DNA of 64,000 nt from Ensifer sp. IC3342 (GCF_020193655.1 NZ_JADYVE010000015.1:36943-100942), one strand, 5' to 3'; counted from the stretch's first letter, positions 34,542 through 44,866 are shown. The notes: generated by a model from the letters alone, not told the origin. Made by a program: numbers and translations.

Positions 34542-35073
34542 GGCGGCGCAGCTACTCCTTGCCGCGGGGAGGGGGCTTCCGCAAAGCCCGGACGCCTTGG
34601 TGAGATTGATCCGGAAGCGGTCGCGCCAGCCTGGTATTTGCAGGTCATTTCCGCGGCTGCCGCGTTGCTTCCGCACCTGGCGCTCATCGGCATGTGGAGG
34701 AAGCGAGCCCGGCGCGTAGCGGATAGCCAGCGAATTTTTGGTGCCGTTCCGCCTCGGAAGGGTCGCCTCGGATTCCCGCGGCGGGCGCCTTTTTCTTCCC
34801 AAGGCGAGCCACGTCCTGGGGTCGGTTCCGGTACGGCGCGCAATGACACCCTAAGCCACCATGACAACTTTCACACGAAGGGGATTTTGGCCGGGTTCGC
34901 CACAACAGTCGTTGGAGAGGCTCGCTGCAGACGGCAAAGTTCCACCCCAAGCAGAAGTTCTGCTCGCCGAGGCTGAATTAATTCACGCAGATGGCTCCAC
35001 CGTGCCGTTCGTGTTGGCGCTCCGGAGGTCGTGATCGAGTGCAGAGTTCACGACCGCGCCGGCACCCCGGGTT
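34542..35073. other. Intergenic region, possible short ORF
   Basis: Mostly featureless. A 57-codon frame at 34861-35034 (MTTFTRRGFWPGSPQQSLER, ending ALRRS) is open with an ATG but has no SD and no family match; I do not call it a gene. Confidence 0.3.
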
Positions 35074-35430
35074 TCAGCAGGTCACGTGAAAAAGGCCAAT
35101 CTTCTTCACATGCGACCCGTTGAACACACGGATTGCCTCCGGGGTGGGTTGCAGTAGTACGTTGCAGCCCTTTTTCGCGAAATATGCCTCAGCTTCCGGC
35201 GAGAGATGCACATTACCCATCTGGCCCGACCCGAGAATGAGCTGCTCGCATCCTCTTTCGAAGACAAACTTCGCCTCGTCTTTCGAGAGGATATGCGAGG
35301 TACCGTAATACTTCTTCGACAGCTTTTTCTTTCGCTTCACCACTTCGCCGGAGAGGCGAATTACCACGTCGTGCTCATAGGTCTTCCCGTCAATCGTAAT
35401 GGTGCCGAATGTGGTGCCTTCGATCTTCAT
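35074..35430 (-). CDS. Mth938-like (NDUFAF3/DUF498 family) protein
   Basis: 118 aa from the ATG at 35430 with GGAGGAGAG upstream; a longer frame exists but lacks support. Mth938-fold features: MKIEGTTFGTITIDGKTYEH, SGEVVKRKKKLSKK, CEQLILGSGQMGNVHLSPEA, and LLQPTPEAIRVFN. Family members are small proteins of unclear role; the mitochondrial relative helps complex I assembly. Single gene, ends near the start of a featureless stretch. Confidence 0.8.
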   Translation of the reverse strand: MKIEGTTFGTITIDGKTYEHDVVIRLSGEVVKRKKKLSKKYYGTSHILSKDEAKFVFERGCEQLILGSGQMGNVHLSPEAEAYFAKKGCNVLLQPTPEAIRVFNGSHVKKIGLFHVTC

Positions 35431-35713
35431 GCCGCTCTCCTCCCACCGGCAGCATAGCACAAAGCACAACGGCCCCACTTCGTGATCCCGAAAGCGGTGC
35501 TGTTTTGCTGGCTCTCCGCCGCGGTGATCGTCGATACCGCCCGTCGAAAGAGTACGCAGAAGCTGTAGTCCCAAGTTTCTGAAAAATCATGAGACAACCA
35601 GGCCTTAATCGCCGCCATCAGAAGATTGCAGTCGCCGCGCAGCCATTTGGCGTCGGCAGTGTCAAACCACGATGAACCGCTTGCTTCCCCTCGGTCATCG
35701 ATATCGGAGATGA

Positions 35714-36070
35714 CTAATGGTCCGCGGGACCCAGCGTACCATCACCATTCCAATCGAAACGCGCGGCGGAGAAGAGATACAGGCTCAGCTTAGTGGAGTG
35801 TTTGCCGACACCTTCCAGCGCTCGGTCAGCCGCCTCGAGATCGGCGATGTAGGTCATGAGGATGGCGCGGAACTCATCGTAGGTGATTGGCTCCGGACTG
35901 GGGTTGACGGGAATCGGAGCATGACCTCGAACAGAGGACTGCCCGCGATCCTGACAGAAGAGGTCATGGTCGCCAGGCGTCGTTGATATCGACGATGTGA
36001 AGACCGTGGTCGAGAGGAGGTACGCCTCATCGCAGACCGTTCCGGCGACGACAAGATTCCCTTTGGCCTA
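35714..36070 (-). pseudogene. Remnant of an EF-hand secreted protein (copy 1)
   Basis: A short open frame ending at TAG 35714-35716 reads PIPVNPSPEPITYDEFRAIL, MTYIADLEAADRALEGVG, then ARFDWNGDGTLGPADH. The last part is a 12-residue EF-hand calcium loop (Asp, Asn, Asp at positions 1, 3, 5). The segment 35790-35925 nearly repeats the gene fragment at 61950-62080. Further upstream (to ~36070) are broken frames such as GLHIVDINDAWRP, similar to LVIVD-type repeats. No signal peptide or start is left. Confidence 0.5.
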
Positions 36071-36184
36071 GGCAAAGGGCTTAAGCGCTGGTCAGTGACT
36101 GTGCGGTGATGGATGTGTTACAATGCGTTCGATTTTGTAACAGATTGTAACTGCCTTGGCTGGAACAGCATATCGAGGTACCGC

Positions 36185-36922
36185 ATGGTCAATTCACAAA
36201 AGCCATCCGGGCACATACTCGTTGTTGATGACGACCCGAGGATTCGACAGATGCTCGCTCGGTACTTCGAAGAAGAGGGATACCGTGTCAGCTTGGCAGG
36301 TGACGGCCAGGAGATGCGAAATTACCTGGAGAGATTGCCGATCGATATCATTCTGCTCGACCTTCTCCTACCGGGCGAGGATGGGTTGGCGCTGACGCGG
36401 GACATAAGGGCACGCTCGGACATTCCGATCATCATGCTGACCGGGCGCAGTGATGTCGTCGATCGGATCGTCGGGCTAGAAGTTGGCGCCGACGATTACA
36501 TCACAAAGCCGTTTCATCTTCGCGAAGTATTGGCGCGGGTCAGAAACGCTCTGCGCCGCCGGCAACCGGCCGCGTTGCGGGCCCCCAGCGAGCGGTCGGA
36601 GGTGTACAGTTTCGAGAGCTGGCGCCTTGATGTCGGCAGTCGGCAATTGCTGGCAGACGACGGCACGGAGGTCGCTCTGACGACCGGCGAGTTCGATATG
36701 CTTTGCGTACTCGTAAAGCACGCTGGCCGCGTGCTGGAGCGCGAGCTGTTGATGGATCTCACGCGAGCGCGGAACTTGGAAGCATACGACCGAACCATCG
36801 ACGCACAGATCGCGCGGCTGCGACGTAAAGTCGAACGCGACCCCAGCAACCCTGTGCTCATAAAATCCGTCAGAGGTGTGGGATACGTCTTCAGCGCAAG
36901 GACGAGTCTGCAAGATGCCTAG
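36185..36922 (+). CDS. OmpR/PhoB-family response regulator
   Basis: 245 aa from the ATG at 36185; a longer in-frame start at 36113 is less likely. Receiver domain with the acidic pair in HILVVDDDPRI, phospho-acceptor Asp59 in IDIILLDLLLPGEDGL, and Lys in DDYITKPFHLREVL. C-terminal winged helix LTTGEFDMLCVLVKHAGRVL, then QIARLRRKVERDPSNPVLIK and VRGVGYVF. No sensor kinase gene is adjacent, so it is an orphan in this window. Target genes unknown. Confidence 0.9.
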   Translation: MVNSQKPSGHILVVDDDPRIRQMLARYFEEEGYRVSLAGDGQEMRNYLERLPIDIILLDLLLPGEDGLALTRDIRARSDIPIIMLTGRSDVVDRIVGLEVGADDYITKPFHLREVLARVRNALRRRQPAALRAPSERSEVYSFESWRLDVGSRQLLADDGTEVALTTGEFDMLCVLVKHAGRVLERELLMDLTRARNLEAYDRTIDAQIARLRRKVERDPSNPVLIKSVRGVGYVFSARTSLQDA

Positions 36923-37050
36923 ATGGTGGATCTGCTCGATTATCCACATCGATCACGAGTGGCGAGCCGGAAGCGGGCACTGCGTTATGTCAAGGTGGAT
37001 GCGCCATGGCAGGTCTAAAATGCGCAGTTCTTCGATGAAGGAACTGGATC

Positions 37051-37514
37051 ATGTTCGTCAGGGAAACGACCGAAGAAGAGTGCATCGCGCTTCTTTCGGC
37101 AGAGCGGCTGGCGAGACTCGCTTGTTCGAAAGACAACCAGTCCTATGTCGTCCCGATCTGGTATGCATACGCCGGCAAATGCCTCTACGCCTTTTCGATG
37201 CCCGGGCGGAAGATTGAATGGATGCGCGCCAATCCGCATGTCTGCGTGCAGGTCGACGAAATTTCGCACAGGCAGCACTGGAAAAGCGTGGTCGTGCATG
37301 GGCGCTACCAGGAACTTCCGGATACGGCACGGTGGCATCACATCACGAATGTCTGCACGCCTGGTCACTGCTTGAGAAGCATCCCTACTGGTGGGAGCCG
37401 GGAGGGTTGAAACCGGCACACCCGGCTATCGCCGGTGCTTCCCCGCATCTTTTGGACTGCATCTATGCCGACGAGATGACGGGGCGAGCCGCCGTGGCAG
37501 AAGACGCGAACTGA
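37051..37514 (+). pseudogene. Pyridoxamine 5'-phosphate oxidase-like (PPOX) flavin protein, frameshifted
   Basis: Starts MFVRETTEEECIALLSAERL with the FMN-binding PPOX barrel: LACSKDNQSYVVPIWYAYAG, RKIEWMRANPHVCVQVDEI, WKSVVVHGRYQELPDTARWH. Near 37352 the frame shifts; one added base restores HHITN-CLHAWSLLEKHPYW and the natural end WEPGGLKP...MTGRAAVAE at 37514. Family members bind FMN, F420 or heme; several rhizobial ones are FixK-controlled stress proteins. Either a real frameshift or a sequencing slip. Confidence 0.75.
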
Positions 37515-37691
37515 GGCGGCGATCCTGCGCCACGCGAGCCGTCTGAAATCTGCGCCTGCATTGGTCCGGTCTGGCCGTTCAGGCTTACCCTCTCCACGCA
37601 GAACACGATGCGCATCCGCGACGCCGCACTCCTATTCGCCAAGGACCCCTGCCGGCGCGGGCGATCGCACGGCGGCGCCTCGCGACAGTGC

Positions 37692-38122
37692 TCAGCCATG
37701 CACGTAACGCACCAGTTGCTCGATGTCGAACTCCCGGTCGGCGATCACGCACTTCGTGAGGTCGCCGATGGAAATCATGCCGACCAGGCACCCTTTCTCC
37801 AGGACAGGCAGATGCCTGACACGCTTGTCGGTCATGAGCGCCATACAGGCTTCGGCTGTCTGTCCCGGTTCGACATAAATGACGTCGCTCGCCATGACCT
37901 CTCGTACAAGCGTTGTAAGCGAGGTCCGCCCCTTCAGAACACGTTCCTGGCATAATGCCGTTCGGTGAATATCCCGGCGATGCGGTCGCCGTCCTTCACC
38001 AGCACAGCACCGACGTTCTTTTCCGCCATCATCTGTAGCGCAACCTCGACTGTATCGTCTGGACGGACGGAGTAGACCTCCTGGCCCTTGGTCGCGAGGA
38101 TTTGTCGAACCGTCGTCATCAT
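37692..38122 (-). pseudogene. CBS-domain pair protein, frameshifted
   Basis: Starts MMTTVRQILATKGQEVYSVR at the ATG 38122 (one further Met lies upstream); GGAGGAG is in front. First CBS domain ends AGIFTERHYARNV; the frame breaks near 37937, where one extra G (GTG-GTT-CTG) restores RNVVLKGRTSLTTLV and the second CBS domain VIYVEPGQTAEACMALMTDK to VRYVHG. ~143 aa when restored. CBS pairs sense adenine nucleotides. A near-consensus FixK-type box lies 58 bases upstream. Confidence 0.78.
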
Positions 38123-38577
38123 GATCACTCCTCCCGAAAATCAAGGTTTCTATATTCGCACGCGGTCCCATTGCGCTCCTTGACGGCATTCAAGGCGTTT
38201 CATGAGCGGCCGACTTCACGACGCCATCGTGGCGGCCAAGGTGAAGGTCAATTTCCGGTTCGCGCAGACGCGCACAAGCACCCGCTAGGAATACAATCCG
38301 CCTTGCCGCTTACGAGGTTGGACCGAGGCCCGTTGATCTCTTGAAGCATCCAGCAGCAATCCTTGGGAGACAGTGATGAATGATCGCGTATGGGTGAGCG
38401 TGGCTCCGGCTTCCACCGAGACTGGTGTCGGATGGAAGCTGACATTCTGCGGGACAACAACGCTGTCGCTCTCGATTGCATACGACGCCTCCGTTCTCAA
38501 TCCAATGATCTCGGAAAAGGCGCGCTCTATCCGGTGGATTTTCGACAGATGGACCGAACAACACCCGTGTCCGGTCA
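38123..38577. other. Intergenic region with a FixK-type box
   Basis: Carries the box at 38180-38193. A plus frame from 38376 (MNDRVWVSVAPASTETGVGW) runs into the permease fragment but out of frame with it; no family match. Otherwise nothing recognised. Confidence 0.35.
38180..38193. promoter_or_regulatory. FixK/FNR-type box before the CBS gene
   Basis: TTGACGGCATTCAA fits TTGAY-N4-RTCAA with one mismatch and ends 58 bases before the CBS gene start codon, a usual activator distance. Confidence 0.45.
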
Positions 38578-39129
38578 CTTGGCACGGCCGCCACGCTGGG
38601 CTTGCGCAACCGTTTGCTGTTGTTTCGCGGGTCGGTCCGCACACTCTTCCTGCTGCCGACGGTCGTGCCGGCTGTCGTGCTCGGGGTCGGCATGCAGGTG
38701 CTGCTCGCCCGTTTTGGTCTGACCAACAGCTATGCCGGCGTGATCATCGCCCATACCGTCGTCGCCTTGCCCTTCGTGATGGTCAGCGTCACGGGGACGC
38801 TCGCCGGCATTGACGAACGTGTGGAACTCGCGGCTCAGAGCCTCGGCGCGTCGCCTGCCACGGTCTTCCACCGCGTCACACTGCCGCTTGCCATGCCGGG
38901 CGTGCTTTCCGGGGCGGTGCTCGCCTTCGCCACGTCATTGGACGAAGTCGTGTTGACGCTCTTCGTCGCAGGTCCCAATCAGCGCACACTGGCCCGACTG
39001 ATGTTCTCCAGCATGCGGGAGAACATCAGCCCGGCGATTGCTGCAGCCGCGTTTGTCTTCATCGCCGCGACAATCCTGGTCGGTCTCGGGGTTATGCTGT
39101 TCCGCTCCACGCTGGCAAAACGGAGATAG
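38578..39129 (+). pseudogene. PotC-type (putrescine/spermidine) ABC permease, C-terminal fragment
   Basis: From 38578 the frame reads LGTAATLGLRNRLLLFRGSV and then normal PotC-type sequence: LPTVVPAVVLGVGMQVLL, ALPFVMVSVTGTLAGIDE, EAA loop VELAAQSLGASPATVFHRV, LAFATSLDEVVLTLFVAG, to the natural end RSTLAKRR. The first membrane segments and the start are gone, and no partner transporter genes are near. It is a remnant, not a functional gene. Confidence 0.7.
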
Positions 39130-39428
39130 CATCGGGTGCGCGTACCCGCCCGCGGACGCTGCGGCCTATGCGGAATGTGAGGCCCGGGAGCCGCCCCGCA
39201 TAGTTCAAATGGGCCTCGGCATTCAGAATTCGAACCCGTGCACTGTCGGAGCAGTGCTCGGATGTGAAACAGGAAACCCGCATTCTGCGAGCCGCCGGAT
39301 TGCGGCGGCGACCACTAGTGATCGGGATCAGCGATGAAGTCGGGCGATGCCCACGTTCTCGCCGGGCGGAGCGTGCACCAACTCGATGCAACGCCTGCGC
39401 TCGCATCGCGTTCAAACACGGCGCTTGA
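39130..39428. other. Intergenic, nothing recognised
   Basis: About 300 bases between the permease fragment and the cold-shock gene 3' end. No gene, repeat or terminator seen. Confidence 0.35.
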
Positions 39429-39632
39429 TCAAAGCGAGCGAACGTTTTCCGCTTTCGACTTTCCGGTCTTGCGATCCTGACCGACGTCATAGCTTACCTT
39501 TGTGCCGTCCTGCAGCGGTCCGCCCGACTGCACAGCCGACACATGGACAAATACGTCTGGTCCACCGTTGTCGGGCGTGATGAAGCCAAAGCCCTTGTCC
39601 TGATTGAAAAACTTAACGGTCCCGGTTGCCAT
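39429..39632 (-). CDS. Cold-shock protein (CspA family)
   Basis: 67 aa from the ATG at 39632. Complete cold-shock domain: MATGTVKFFNQDKGFGFITP (RNP1 KGFGFI) and DVFVHVSAVQ (RNP2), ending KTGKSKAENVRSL. Single-stranded nucleic acid binding, RNA chaperone type. A ~370-base upstream gap may hold a structured 5' leader, as is common for csp genes. Confidence 0.92.
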   Translation of the reverse strand: MATGTVKFFNQDKGFGFITPDNGGPDVFVHVSAVQSGGPLQDGTKVSYDVGQDRKTGKSKAENVRSL

Positions 39633-39833
39633 GTTGTCCTCGTGAAGTGAGCGGCGTTGGCGCCGCCGGCCGAGCTTATTCATCACCTCACATTCCTGCA
39701 ACCGTTCATCCGCGCCCCTCAGCGCTTGCGAGGGAACAATCATTCTGCGCACGGGCTCTTCATTTCGGCTCCAACAAAGGATTTCCTGATGAAGACGATC
39801 GTTTTCATCAGCGGCTCAGTCGAAGATTCACAG

Positions 39834-40007
39834 TTACGGTCCTGCCCTGAACCGGCAGGTCTTGAAGGCTGCGGGTGAGCCAGCCATGTCGATTTCGCCT
39901 CCGCAATCGGGGCAAATGCTGTAAGCTGGTGACGCAGCGGAAACAATCCAGCTCTCATCATCAGCGAGAGCAAGCTCAGAACTTTTACCCCTGGGCCGGG
40001 TGACCAT
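39834..40007 (-). CDS. Small hypothetical protein with a CPxCG motif
   Basis: 57 aa (MVTRPRGKSSELALADDESW, then SICPDCGGEIDMAG). The Cys-Pro-Asp-Cys-Gly knuckle could bind zinc, but only one pair is present plus a late Cys. No SD. A perfect FixK-type box lies 44 bases upstream, shared with the divergent chaB. Weak call. Confidence 0.3.
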   Translation of the reverse strand: MVTRPRGKSSELALADDESWIVSAASPAYSICPDCGGEIDMAGSPAAFKTCRFRAGP

Positions 40008-40050
40008 TTCGTTTTCGTTCGCATGCCCGCTAGCAGCAGATGTGCGGACC

Positions 40051-40064
40051 TTGACCAAGATCAA
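40051..40064. promoter_or_regulatory. FixK/FNR-type box before chaB
   Basis: TTGACCAAGATCAA is a perfect TTGAY-N4-RTCAA match, ending 62 bases before the chaB start and upstream of the DUF5335 and P-type ATPase genes. Confidence 0.6.
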
Positions 40065-40125
40065 TGTCAGGCGTTGCAAGAAGGGAAATCCTTGATTGGC
40101 CTGTCCACCGATATCGAGGGAGCCG

Positions 40126-40338
40126 ATGCCCTATGCTTCCAATGCCGACATGCCGCCGTCCGTTCGGCGATCATTGCCCCGGCACGCACAGGACATTTAC
40201 CGTGAAGCGTTCAATCACGCCTTTGCCGCCCACGTTGGCGATCCGCGTCAGGAAGAGGCATCGCACCGGATCGCCTGGGCGGCGGTGAAGCGCTCTTATT
40301 CGAAGATCGGGAACGAATGGGTTGCCTCGGATGGCTGA
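40126..40338 (+). CDS. chaB: ChaB-family protein
   Basis: 70 aa from the ATG at 40126. Matches ChaB: MPYASNADMPPSVRRSLPRH, AQDIYREAFNHAFAAHV, HRIAWAAVKRSYSKIGNEW. E. coli ChaB is a putative regulator of the ChaA cation/proton antiporter. Here it precedes DUF5335 (20 bases on) and a P-type cation ATPase on the same strand, so a cation-stress role fits. Confidence 0.88.
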   Translation: MPYASNADMPPSVRRSLPRHAQDIYREAFNHAFAAHVGDPRQEEASHRIAWAAVKRSYSKIGNEWVASDG

Positions 40339-40357
40339 ACAAGAGGAGTGGTGAACC

Positions 40358-40699
40358 ATGGCAAGTCGTTTCTTGGCTAAGCCCGAATGGCATTTCTACT
40401 TCGAACGGATAGCGGGCGCCCTGGAAGGCAAGCGCGCGCAAGTCGAAGTGACGGGGCTCCGGCTCGGCGATCAGATCGAGGCGAAGTGGGTCCCGCTGCT
40501 TGGCATTACCTATGACCAGAAGAATGATCTCGTGGAAATAGCCCTGGAGGGCCTCGATCACCTCGTTCGCAAGCCGAACAGCATAGCCGTTGACGAAGGG
40601 CCTGACGGCCTGAATGGCTTGGAGATTGTCGATGCCGATCAGTACCGCCAGATCGTCACATTGGCGAGCCCGCTGAGACTTCCAGCGCCTGACCGTTGA
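40358..40699 (+). CDS. DUF5335 family protein
   Basis: 113 aa, ATG at 40358 with AAGAGGAG upstream. DUF5335 pattern: MASRFLAKPEWHFYFERIAG, GDQIEAKWVPLLGITYDQKN, LVEIALEGLDHLV. Function unknown; often beside stress and low-oxygen genes in Rhizobiales. Between chaB and the P-type ATPase. Confidence 0.85.
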   Translation: MASRFLAKPEWHFYFERIAGALEGKRAQVEVTGLRLGDQIEAKWVPLLGITYDQKNDLVEIALEGLDHLVRKPNSIAVDEGPDGLNGLEIVDADQYRQIVTLASPLRLPAPDR

Positions 40700-40872
40700 G
40701 CGCGGTCACAGGACTGCCGGCCATAGGCGCCGCCAGCGAGAGGTCTCAAAGCAGGCGACCTGTTCTCACCCTGAGTTGACTGGCATCATGCTGGCGTGGC
40801 GAAGTTGGGCGCAGGCCCGGCAACAGGATTTGCCCGCAGCAGTCCGCTTTTCGATGCTTCCGGGTCTTGCCG

Positions 40873-43570
40873 ATGAATGTGTTTCACGCCACTGCCGAAG
40901 AAGTCCTCGAGAGCCTCGGGACCAGCCGAGCCGGCCTCTCCACGAAGGAAGTCGCCAAACGCTTGGCAGAGTATGGACCCAACGGTGTCGAAAGAATCCG
41001 TGGCAAACCTCTTCATAAGCGTGCGGTCGAAACCGTCACGCATCTGTTCGCGCTTTTGCTGTGGTTTGCCGCGGCGATCGCATTCGTCGCGCACCTGATC
41101 GAGCCTAACCTCGGCATGGCGACGCTGGGCTATGCGATCGTTGGCGTGATCGTCGTGAACGGGCTCTTTGCCTTTTGGCAAGAGTATCAAGCTGAGCGGA
41201 CTCTGGCCGAGTTGGCGAAGCTGCTGCCAGCGCAGGTCAAGGTCGTGCGCGGGGGAAGTGTCGCCGCTGTTCCTGCCGAGGAACTGGTGCCCGGTGATGT
41301 CATCCTGGTTGGGCAAGGTGACAGCGTGCCGGCAGATTGCCGTCTGATCGAGGCGTTCGCACTGCGTGTCAGCAATGCCACGGTGACCGGCGAGGCGATG
41401 CCGCTCGGCCGTTCGGCCGCCCCCTCCGATGCATCGGGCATTCTGCACAGCAGCAACGCCCTGCTGGCCGGCACGTCTGTGCTTGCCGGCGACGGCGTCG
41501 CCGTCGTCTTCGCCACCGGCTCGCACACCGAGTTCGGCAAGATCGCGCGACTGGCACAGGGCGGAACAGAGGTCCGTTCGCCCCTACTGAATGAAGTTGC
41601 CTCCCTCAGCCGCGTGATTGCCGTGCTTGCGTTCGGGCTCGGTTTGGCTTTCTTCGCAATCGGCTTTGAGGCAGGACTATCGGTCTGGCAGGCAGCGATG
41701 TTCGGCATCGGCACGATTGTCGCCAACGTCCCCGAGGGGCTCCTGCCCACCATCACGCTCACATTGGCCATGGGAGCCCGACGGATGGCGCGCCGCAAGG
41801 TACTGGTTCGCCATCTCCCGGCCGCCGAGACGCTTGGCTCGGTCACGGTCATCTGCACCGACAAGACAGGAACACTGACCGAAAACCGCATGGCCGTCAG
41901 AGAGCTCTTTCTGTCACGCACGTTAGCAGCCGCCTGCCCGGCAGATCTCAACCCGGAGCAGAACACAGCGGACCGGCTCCTCTGCGAAGTTTCACGGTGG
42001 TGCCAGACAGTTCAACGGGCAAAGGACAGTGGGTGGCTGGGTGACCCCATGGAGGTGGCCCTGGTCGAGATGACCGAGCGGGCAGGACTTGTTTTGGCCA
42101 GCATTCAGCTCGTCAGCGAAATTCCCTTCGATGCCGACCGGAAGCGCATGTCGACCCTTCACGAGACGGCAGAGGGGAGGGCCATGTACACAAAGGGCGC
42201 GCCCGAAACGGTGGTCCCCCTCTGCACGCACTTGGAGGCCAAGAGAGGGGTTGCGCCTTTGACGCGGAGATTGCGCCAGCGCCTCAAGGAAGCGCAGGAA
42301 GCCTTTGCAAAAAAGGGCTTGCGCGTGCTCGCCCTTGCCTACCGGCGCCTGCAGGCCGAGGCGCCCCTGCCGACGAGCGAGGCGAGCCTCGTCTTTCTCG
42401 GGTTGGTCGGTTTCGAAGATCCCCCGCGCGAAGGTGTCGCTGAAGCGGTGCGAAGCACTCGACAGGCAGGCATCAAGATTGTCATCGCGACAGGCGACCA
42501 TCCCGACACGACCATCGCCATAGGCCGTCAGATCGGGCTGGTTGGCGAAGGGGAGATGCCGCAGGTGGTGACAGGCGAGCATCTACACCATCTGTCCGAA
42601 TCACAACTGCGGACCGCTCTCGATGCGCCTTGTCCGATCTTCGCACGCCTCGCTGCCGATCAGAAACTTGCGTATTGTCCGCGCTCTGAGAGCCAAGGGG
42701 CATGTGACTGCAGTGACCGGCGACGGCGTGAACGATGCGCCGGCGCTCAAGGAGGCGGACATAGGCATTGCCATGGGCAGGACCGGTAGCGATGTCGCCC
42801 GCGAAGCGGCCGACATGGTCCTTGTCGATGACAACTTCGTCAGCATCGTCGATGGTATCGAGGAGGGCCGTGCGGTCTTCGACAATGTGCGCAAATTTCT
42901 GACCTACGTACTTACCTCGAACATCGCCGAATTCGTCCCCTATCTCGCCTTCGTTCTCTTTGGCATTCCGCTGCCGCTGACCATTATCCAGATACTCGCC
43001 GTCGATCTGGGCACCGATTTGTTGCCCGCGCTCGCGCTGGGAGCGGAAAGGCCGCATGCTGATGTTATGAATCGACCGCCGCGCTCCCGTACGGAACGGC
43101 TGTTGGATCATCGCTTGCTTCTGCGCGCCTACGGGTTCCTTGGCCTGTTCGAGGCGGCGGCCGGAATGGCGGCGTATTCCTTTGTCCTCTGGCAAGGAGG
43201 GTGGTCGTTTGGCGAGCCGCTGGCAGATCACGCGGCCCTCTATCTGCAGGCAACGACTGCATGCCTGGTCGCCATCGTCCTTTTACAGATCGTTAACGTG
43301 TTTCTCTGTCGGGATGAACGGATCTCGCTGTTTGCACAAACGTCTTGGGGCAATCCGCTGATCTTCGTCGGGATCGCCTTCGAGATCGGGATGATCCTCG
43401 CAGTCGTGTACACGCAGCCGGGCAATGCCCTCTTCGGCACTGCGCCTTTGGGATGGCAGGCATTGTTGTTCGCCGGACCGTTTGCGGCAGCCATGGTGGT
43501 CAGCGAGGAGGGGCGCAAATGGATAATCAGAGCCCGATCCTCCAGAAAATCATCTGAGATGAATGAATAA
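40873..43570 (+). pseudogene. P-type (type II) cation-transporting ATPase, frameshifted
   Basis: About 899 aa when the frame is restored, from the ATG at 40873. N-terminal cation-ATPase domain (FHATAEEVLESLGTSRAGLS), A-domain loop TGEAMPL (TGES variant), M4 motif IVANVPEGLLPTITLTLAMG, phosphorylation site CTDKTGTLTENRM, and, after a one-base insertion near 42670, hinge VTAVTGDGVNDAPALKEADI with the C-terminal membrane bundle. The PEGL type suggests Ca2+, Na+ or K+ rather than heavy metals. The lone break (CAGAAACTTGCG where one base fewer restores KLRIVRAL) may be a sequence error. Follows DUF5335 and shares its upstream box. Confidence 0.82.
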
Positions 43571-43794
43571 GTCTCGATCGCGGTGCGCGTAATTCATCGC
43601 AATGGTCGCCGGTTCCCACGGAACACCCTCTCAGCATGTTTCAATGATTTGCCCGCATCGGATTTGTCTGGACGGGGCCGCCACAAATCGGACGCGGATA
43701 GCATTCCTGCATGAATGGCGGCTTCCTCCATGCACGTCCGTGCTTGATTTCCTGTCATCCAACGCGAAACCGGCGCCAGCGCAATTGTTCCTGA

Positions 43795-44088
43795 CTAGAA
43801 ATAGGACCGAGCGAGCGGCCCGATGTATTCGGTTCTGAAGCCATGCGTCCGCGCCCTCCGGATAAAGGCATTCGCCCCGGCAAGATTTGTCTCGAGGATG
43901 CGGGCGTCTTGGCTGACCCCCGCGAAATTTGCCTCAAACCAGTGGCTCGCGCGTGCAGAGAGCAGGCTGATACGCCAGTTCCGCGCCTCCTTTCTCTCGA
44001 CGCGGAAATCCGCATCGGCAGAGGCTGGCTCGCTCAGTTCCACGGTGTTTGCCTCGGCAGGCGCAAAAGCTCGATCTGCGTGGGCCAT
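43795..44088 (-). CDS. Conserved-looking small protein in the crp/fnr operon
   Basis: 97 aa from the ATG at 44088 with TAGGAGGAG in front. The C-terminal half NWRISLLSARASHWFEANFA, then RILETNLAGANAFIRRARTH and GFRTEYIGPLARSYF looks like a folded domain, but I recognise no family. It starts 28 bases after the Crp/Fnr gene stop on the same strand, so it is probably co-transcribed and controlled by the same box. Confidence 0.6.
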   Translation of the reverse strand: MAHADRAFAPAEANTVELSEPASADADFRVERKEARNWRISLLSARASHWFEANFAGVSQDARILETNLAGANAFIRRARTHGFRTEYIGPLARSYF

Positions 44089-44116
44089 GTTCACGCTCCT
44101 CCTATTTTGTACGTGA

Positions 44117-44866
44117 TTAGAGACTGGGAGTTAGGTGTTCTCTTGCCCGAGAGTACCCGCAGCACGCGGCGAGCCGGGCTTCTTCGAGTATCTCAAAGCG
44201 CCGCGGCGTAAGAGCGCGGATGATGCCTTCCTCCTGTAACGCCAGAAGCAGATAGGCAAGGTTCGTGGTCGTGATGCCGATGTGTGCTGCCAATGCAGTG
44301 CGATTTATCGTCACGACAGCAATCGGATTGCGCTGTATCGACACAACTGTTCGATCGTGGTCGAACGGACGATAGATGGCACGCAGGAGAAAAAAGCCGA
44401 GACGATCGATCGGGCGCTCGCTCATGAAGGCGATCTGACCAAGGCAGCTTTGCAACTGCGAGGTTGCCGCAGCCAGCACGGCGTTCGCCAGCTCCGGATC
44501 GCTGTTGAGTGCTGCCGACAGTTGTGCTGGATTCAGGCATCGGATTGTCGCCGGGGTGAGCGTCTCGACTTCAATATCCGGGTGGCTGCAAAGGGTCGGA
44601 TAGACGAAGTCGTTAGGTCCGAGGAATTGGAGAATGCGGTTGTTTCCGTTTCTGCGCAGCCGACGGACCGCCAACACGCCATCGACCATAACGCCGAGGG
44701 CGAAGGGCGTCTTGCCATTCCCGAACAGCACGGAATCAGCCTCAAAGTGCTTCACGCGCCCGAAGCGCCGCAAGTGCCATTCTGTATCAATCGCTGCAAG
44801 GTCGGAGCCCAGCGGACTGAATGAAGGGTGACGACTGCGTTTTGCCGCAAGGTTCTTTGTCGCCAT
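44117..44866 (-). CDS. Crp/Fnr-family transcriptional regulator
   Basis: 249 aa from the ATG at 44866 (GAGG seven bases upstream); earlier in-frame starts at 44884 and 45031 are less likely. Cyclic-nucleotide-binding-like barrel (VLFGNGKTPFALGVMVDGVL, VRRLRRNGNNRILQFLGPND), dimer helix SCLGQIAFMSERPIDRLGFF, then HTH INRTALAAHIGITTTNLAYL. There is no N-terminal Cys cluster, so it is not an oxygen-sensing Fe-S FNR. The recognition helix lacks the ExxSR signature of FNR/FixK, so its target may differ from TTGAT-N4-ATCAA. A near-consensus box lies upstream. Confidence 0.87.
   Translation of the reverse strand: MATKNLAAKRSRHPSFSPLGSDLAAIDTEWHLRRFGRVKHFEADSVLFGNGKTPFALGVMVDGVLAVRRLRRNGNNRILQFLGPNDFVYPTLCSHPDIEVETLTPATIRCLNPAQLSAALNSDPELANAVLAAATSQLQSCLGQIAFMSERPIDRLGFFLLRAIYRPFDHDRTVVSIQRNPIAVVTINRTALAAHIGITTTNLAYLLLALQEEGIIRALTPRRFEILEEARLAACCGYSRAREHLTPSL

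Noticed and set aside
34861..35034. A 57-aa plus-strand protein
   Set aside because: Open frame with ATG only; no ribosome site, no family, surrounded by non-coding sequence.
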